The notes under the pieces are model-generated. The model saw only the letters and a list, made by a program, of their open reading frames with translations, ran no database searches and was not told the DNA's origin. From Arcticibacterium sp051269965 (GTDB lineage Bacteria > Bacteroidota > Bacteroidia > Cytophagales > Spirosomataceae), in the NCBI GenBank assembly GCA_051269965.1, contig JBNMFK010000133.1:1-10135 (forward strand): a DNA stretch of 10,135 nt, read 5' to 3'. Numbering within the stretch: the first letter of the stretch is position 1; each line of letters starts with the position of its first letter. Position numbers and translations under genes: made by a program. This document shows, one piece after another, positions 7,438-10,135 of the stretch.

Positions 7438-9072
7438 ATGAAAACTCAGATTAAAACGCTTCTCCTTTGCCTTCTGTCGTCAACACTTTTTGCTCAAAAA
7501 CACAAAGCCGACGTCATCATTTATGGAGGTACTTCTGCCGCCATAACAGCTGCCGTACAAGTAAAAAGCATGGGCAAATCTGTTATCATAGTGTCGCCTG
7601 ACAAGCACCTAGGAGGGCTCACTACGGGCGGCTTAGGATATACAGACACGGGTAACAAAACCGTCATTGGCGGCCTTGCTAGGGCGTTTTATCAAAAACT
7701 ATACAAACATTATCAATCGCCAGAAGGATGGAAATGGGAGAAAAAAGAGGCATTTGGCAATAGAGGACAAGGCACCGTAGCACTCGATTCTGAATCTGGC
7801 ACCATGTGGTTATTTGAGCCTTCTGTGGCAGAAGGTGTTTTTGAAAACCTTATTAAAGAAAACCACATTCCGGTTTACAGAAACGAGTATTTAATAAGAG
7901 AAGGGCAAGGTGTCTGGAAAAAAGGAAATACGATTAAAAAAATCAAAACTCTAAGTGGTAAAACCTTCGAAGGTAAAATGTTTATTGACGTTACTTATGA
8001 AGGCGACCTCATGGCTGAAGCCGGAGTAAGCTATACTTTTGGTCGGGAGGCAAATAGCACCTACAGCGAGAAATGGAACGGTGTGCAGCAGGACGCGAAA
8101 CACCATGGCCACTATTTCAGAGAAAATATAGACCCGTATGTTATAAAAGGGGATCCAAAAAGTGGCTTATTACCCGAAATCTCTGATTTACCTCCTGGAG
8201 AAAACGGCTCAGGCGATAAACGTTTGCAGGCCTATTGTTTTAGGCTTTGTATGAGTAATCATCCCAATAACAGAATGCCTTTTCCTAAACCAGAAAACTA
8301 TGACGCCACCAGATACGAGCTTTTAAAAAGAGTTTTGGAAAGTGGCTGGAACGAGGTCTTCAATAAGTTTGATATGCTTCCAAACCGAAAAACGGACACT
8401 AACAATCATGGGCCTTTTAGCAGCGATTATATTGGAAAAAACTACGATTACCCTGAAGCCTCTTACGAACGTAGGGCTGATATTTTTAAAGAACACGAAC
8501 TGTATCAAAAAGGGTATCTCTACTTTTTACAAAATGACCCATCCGTTCCAAAAGAAATACACGACAAAATGCAGGAATGGGGACTAGCCAAAGACGAGTT
8601 TCTGGATAATGAACATTGGCCGCATCAATTATACATTCGTGAAGCACGCCGAATGATTGGGGAGTTTGTAATGACGGAGGCAGATGCCTTAGGCAAAACC
8701 AACATTAAAAGGCCAATTGGCATGGGTTCTTATTCTTTGGACTCTCATAATGCCCAAAGGTATGTGAATGCAGATGGTTTTGTACAAAACGAAGGTGATA
8801 TTGGTGTACGTCCAGACCAGCCATATGGCATAGATTATGGGGCCATTTTACCGAAAGAAAGCGAATGCAAAAACCTTCTGGTACCAGTTTGTGTATCTAG
8901 CACCCACATTGCCTTTGGCTCTATAAGGATGGAGCCAGTTTTTATGATATTGGGGCAGTCTGCCGCCACAGCCGCTGTCTTGGCCATTGAAAATAAGCTA
9001 AGCCCACAAAAGTTACCATACGGAATTCTTAGAAAAAAATTATTATCAGATAGTCAAGTTCTTGCAAATTAA
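7438..9072 (+). CDS. Exported FAD-dependent oxidoreductase
   Basis: A 544-residue flavoenzyme of the FAD_oxidored type (Pfam PF12831-like). A signal peptide (about residues 1-19, ending TLFA) implies export. The Rossmann FAD-binding start follows at once: DVIIYGGTSAAITAA (25-39; G30, G31 and S33 in the dinucleotide loop, Ala35 where Gly is more usual), then HLGGLTTGGLG (58-68). Further family marks are the central REARRMIGEFVMTEADAL and, near the C-terminus, STHIAFGSIRMEPVF and GQSAATAA, which close the FAD site in this family. Members are often annotated only as FAD-dependent oxidoreductase or, misleadingly, xanthan lyase; the substrate cannot be told from sequence. It lies 90 bp after the second kinase and 43 bp before the regulator, on the same strand, so co-transcription is likely. 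An exported redox enzyme inside a two-component operon may produce or consume what the periplasmic TPR sensors detect; that is inference. Length is normal and the frame unbroken. Confidence 0.88.
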   Translation: MKTQIKTLLLCLLSSTLFAQKHKADVIIYGGTSAAITAAVQVKSMGKSVIIVSPDKHLGGLTTGGLGYTDTGNKTVIGGLARAFYQKLYKHYQSPEGWKWEKKEAFGNRGQGTVALDSESGTMWLFEPSVAEGVFENLIKENHIPVYRNEYLIREGQGVWKKGNTIKKIKTLSGKTFEGKMFIDVTYEGDLMAEAGVSYTFGREANSTYSEKWNGVQQDAKHHGHYFRENIDPYVIKGDPKSGLLPEISDLPPGENGSGDKRLQAYCFRLCMSNHPNNRMPFPKPENYDATRYELLKRVLESGWNEVFNKFDMLPNRKTDTNNHGPFSSDYIGKNYDYPEASYERRADIFKEHELYQKGYLYFLQNDPSVPKEIHDKMQEWGLAKDEFLDNEHWPHQLYIREARRMIGEFVMTEADALGKTNIKRPIGMGSYSLDSHNAQRYVNADGFVQNEGDIGVRPDQPYGIDYGAILPKESECKNLLVPVCVSSTHIAFGSIRMEPVFMILGQSAATAAVLAIENKLSPQKLPYGILRKKLLSDSQVLAN

Positions 9073-9115
9073 TTGATATTTATTAATAAAAATTCATACT
9101 GAGTGATATAAACAA

Positions 9116-9838
9116 ATGCTGAAAATACTACTTGTTGAAGATGAGCTTATCATAGCAGCGGACATGGAAGACATGCTCTCTGAAATGGGGTATGAGGTGC
9201 TAGATACTGCTATGGATTTTGAAGAAGCTATAAAAATACTTCAAAATGAAACGCCTGATTTGATATTGCTAGATGTAAATCTAGGCGGGAAAAAAGACGG
9301 AATAGATCTTGCCGAAGAAATTAATAAAACCTTCCAAATTCCTTTTATTTTCACTACCTCCTATTCTGACGGGTCTACTGTAGAAAGAGCAAAAAAAGTA
9401 AACCCGATAAACTATTTAGTAAAGCCTTTTAAAAGAGAACAGCTATTCACCACTATAGAAATGGCTATGCTTAATTTGGCAAATACACCAAAAAAGGAAG
9501 AAGAGGGAGAAGAACAATTGATAATTAAAGACGCTCTATTTATAAAAGAGAAGTACAGATATACCAAGCTTCCTTTAGATGATATTCTGTGGTTAAAAGC
9601 TGAAGGAAATTATGTAGAAATTCATCTTGCCAATAAAAAAGAACTTATTCGACAGAGTCTTAGTGGATTTTTAGAGAAACTAAATAGAAAAAACTTCTTT
9701 AGAACTCATAAGTCCTACGCTGTCAATTTAGATTATCTGACAAAAGTGGAGCCTACCTCTGTCTGTATATTAAACACAGAAATCCCGATAACTAAAAATT
9801 ACTCGGAAGAACTAATGAAACGAATGGAAGTCATGTAA
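9116..9838 (+). CDS. LytTR-family response regulator (REC-LytTR)
   Basis: A 240-residue two-domain response regulator. The receiver domain (1-120) has the acidic pair Glu8/Asp9, phosphoacceptor Asp53 (LILLDVNLGG), the Thr80/Thr81 switch region and Lys103 (LVKPFK). A charged linker (about 124-136) leads to a LytTR DNA-binding domain (about 137-237) with the typical ILWLKAEGNYVEIHL and FFRTHKSYAVNLDYL segments. LytTR regulators bind short direct repeats upstream of target promoters; I could not place such a pair in this window. Its kinase is probably one or both of the upstream TPR kinases, since HisKA_2-type TPR kinases and LytTR regulators often pair in Bacteroidota. The position after the oxidoreductase gene instead of directly after the kinases is a little unusual. 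The 43-bp leader is AT-rich, with a 12-bp palindrome TTTATTAATAAA at 9079-9090 and no Shine-Dalgarno. A terminator follows about 66 bp after the stop. Confidence 0.92.
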   Translation: MLKILLVEDELIIAADMEDMLSEMGYEVLDTAMDFEEAIKILQNETPDLILLDVNLGGKKDGIDLAEEINKTFQIPFIFTTSYSDGSTVERAKKVNPINYLVKPFKREQLFTTIEMAMLNLANTPKKEEEGEEQLIIKDALFIKEKYRYTKLPLDDILWLKAEGNYVEIHLANKKELIRQSLSGFLEKLNRKNFFRTHKSYAVNLDYLTKVEPTSVCILNTEIPITKNYSEELMKRMEVM

Positions 9839-9904
9839 GGCTTCTTTATTTTTTTTAAAATTCAGAATTCTCGTCACTAGCACAGCCCATTTCACAACAG
9901 TTGG

Positions 9905-9930
9905 ATGGGCTTTCAGCCCATTTTCTTTAT
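9905..9930 (+). terminator. Intrinsic terminator of the kinase/regulator operon
   Basis: ATGGGCT (9905-9911) pairs with AGCCCAT (9915-9921) around a TTC loop, followed by TTTCTTTAT. A GC-containing stem, tight loop and T-rich tail on the plus strand fit a rho-independent terminator for the response-regulator gene. An earlier copy of AGCCCAT (9884-9890) can pair with the same left arm, giving a competing fold that would block this hairpin. Confidence 0.75.
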
Positions 9931-9941
9931 CCTTTAAAAGG

Positions 9942-9981
9942 ATGGTCATAAGTTTCTTGACAAAGAGAAACTTATGACCAT
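9942..9981. repeat. 16-bp perfect inverted repeat
   Basis: ATGGTCATAAGTTTCT (9942-9957) and its exact complement (9966-9981) enclose an 8-base loop. It lies between the operon terminator and the 3' end of the minus-strand transposase fragment. On the minus strand the stem is followed by CCTTTT, so it may terminate transcription of the transposase. Alternatively one arm may be the terminal inverted repeat of that insertion sequence, possibly meeting a second end. Neither is proven. Confidence 0.7.
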
Positions 9982-10012
9982 GATCACCCCTAAAATACAT
10001 AAAAGGATATGA

Positions 10013-10135
10013 TTATCCGTATTTATACCTAAATTTATTTTTGTTACTCACTGTTGCCACTAGAAGCCTAGCAAACATTGCTTCGCCGAAATACCTTCTA
10101 TTGAATTTATAACAAAATTCATCCAAATACGATTG
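10013..10135 (-). CDS. IS1595/ISXO2-like transposase, C-terminal end (partial)
   Basis: The minus strand is open from the window edge to TAA at 10013-10015, giving 40 residues. They start QSYLDEFCYKFNRRYFGEAM and end NKNKFRYKYG. The YLDEF-x-Y-x-FNRRYFG pattern followed by a FxRLLxAxVSxKNxFR tail is what I recognise as the C-terminus of IS1595-family (ISXO2-like DDE) transposases common in Bacteroidota. The catalytic residues and the 5' end lie outside the window, so it cannot be said whether the gene is intact. The element should end within about the next 100 bp to the left; the inverted repeat at 9942-9981 is the best candidate for its boundary region. Confidence 0.72.
   Translation of the reverse strand, partial: QSYLDEFCYKFNRRYFGEAMFARLLVATVSNKNKFRYKYG

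Noticed and set aside
9812..10000. Minus-strand open frame of 62 codons covering the terminator region
   Set aside because: It spans the regulator's 3' end and two hairpins, resembles no protein, and looks like a chance frame.
10036..10043. TATTTTTG, an exact match to the Bacteroidota -7 element TAnnTTTG
   Set aside because: It lies inside the minus-strand transposase coding end, has no TTG at the expected upstream distance, and no plus-strand gene follows in the window.

Overview
The window looks like Bacteroidota DNA, most plausibly from the Cytophagales/Sphingobacteriales side. It is AT-rich, most starts have A/T-rich leaders without clear Shine-Dalgarno sequences, and the proteins are typical of that phylum: exported-TPR sensor kinases with HisKA_2 catalytic cores, a LytTR response regulator, and an AraC-HTH/TolB-like regulator. 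The genus cannot be fixed from the sequence.

Left part (1-3322): a decayed minus-strand AraC-HTH/TolB-like regulator (about 279-749) carries three in-frame stops. Next to it, 63 bp beyond its start codon, lies a whole IS21-family element (about 813-3322). Both ends of the element carry 24-bp-spaced repeats. Its transposase gene istA has a single in-frame amber codon that removes the last catalytic Glu, while istB is intact. A perfect 13-bp stem encloses the istA ribosome-binding site and start codon.

Centre (3501-9838): four plus-strand genes, closely spaced (37, 90 and 43 bp gaps). Two are tandem membrane sensor histidine kinases with unrelated-looking exported TPR halves but almost identical cytoplasmic kinase halves. 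The third is a signal-peptide-bearing FAD-dependent oxidoreductase, and the fourth a REC-LytTR response regulator. The simplest reading is a many-to-one two-component system: two sensors detect different periplasmic cues and feed one DNA-binding regulator, with an exported redox enzyme in the same transcription unit. That wiring is inference. A good intrinsic terminator follows the regulator gene.

Right edge (9884-10135): competing hairpins, a 16-bp perfect inverted repeat, and the C-terminal 40 codons of an IS1595/ISXO2-like transposase on the minus strand that runs out of the window. The signalling locus is therefore bracketed by two unrelated insertion sequences.

No tRNA, rRNA, CRISPR array or recognisable riboswitch was seen. 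No wholly new system is evident. The most unusual parts are the twin-kinase/oxidoreductase/LytTR unit and the start-codon-masking hairpin in the IS.
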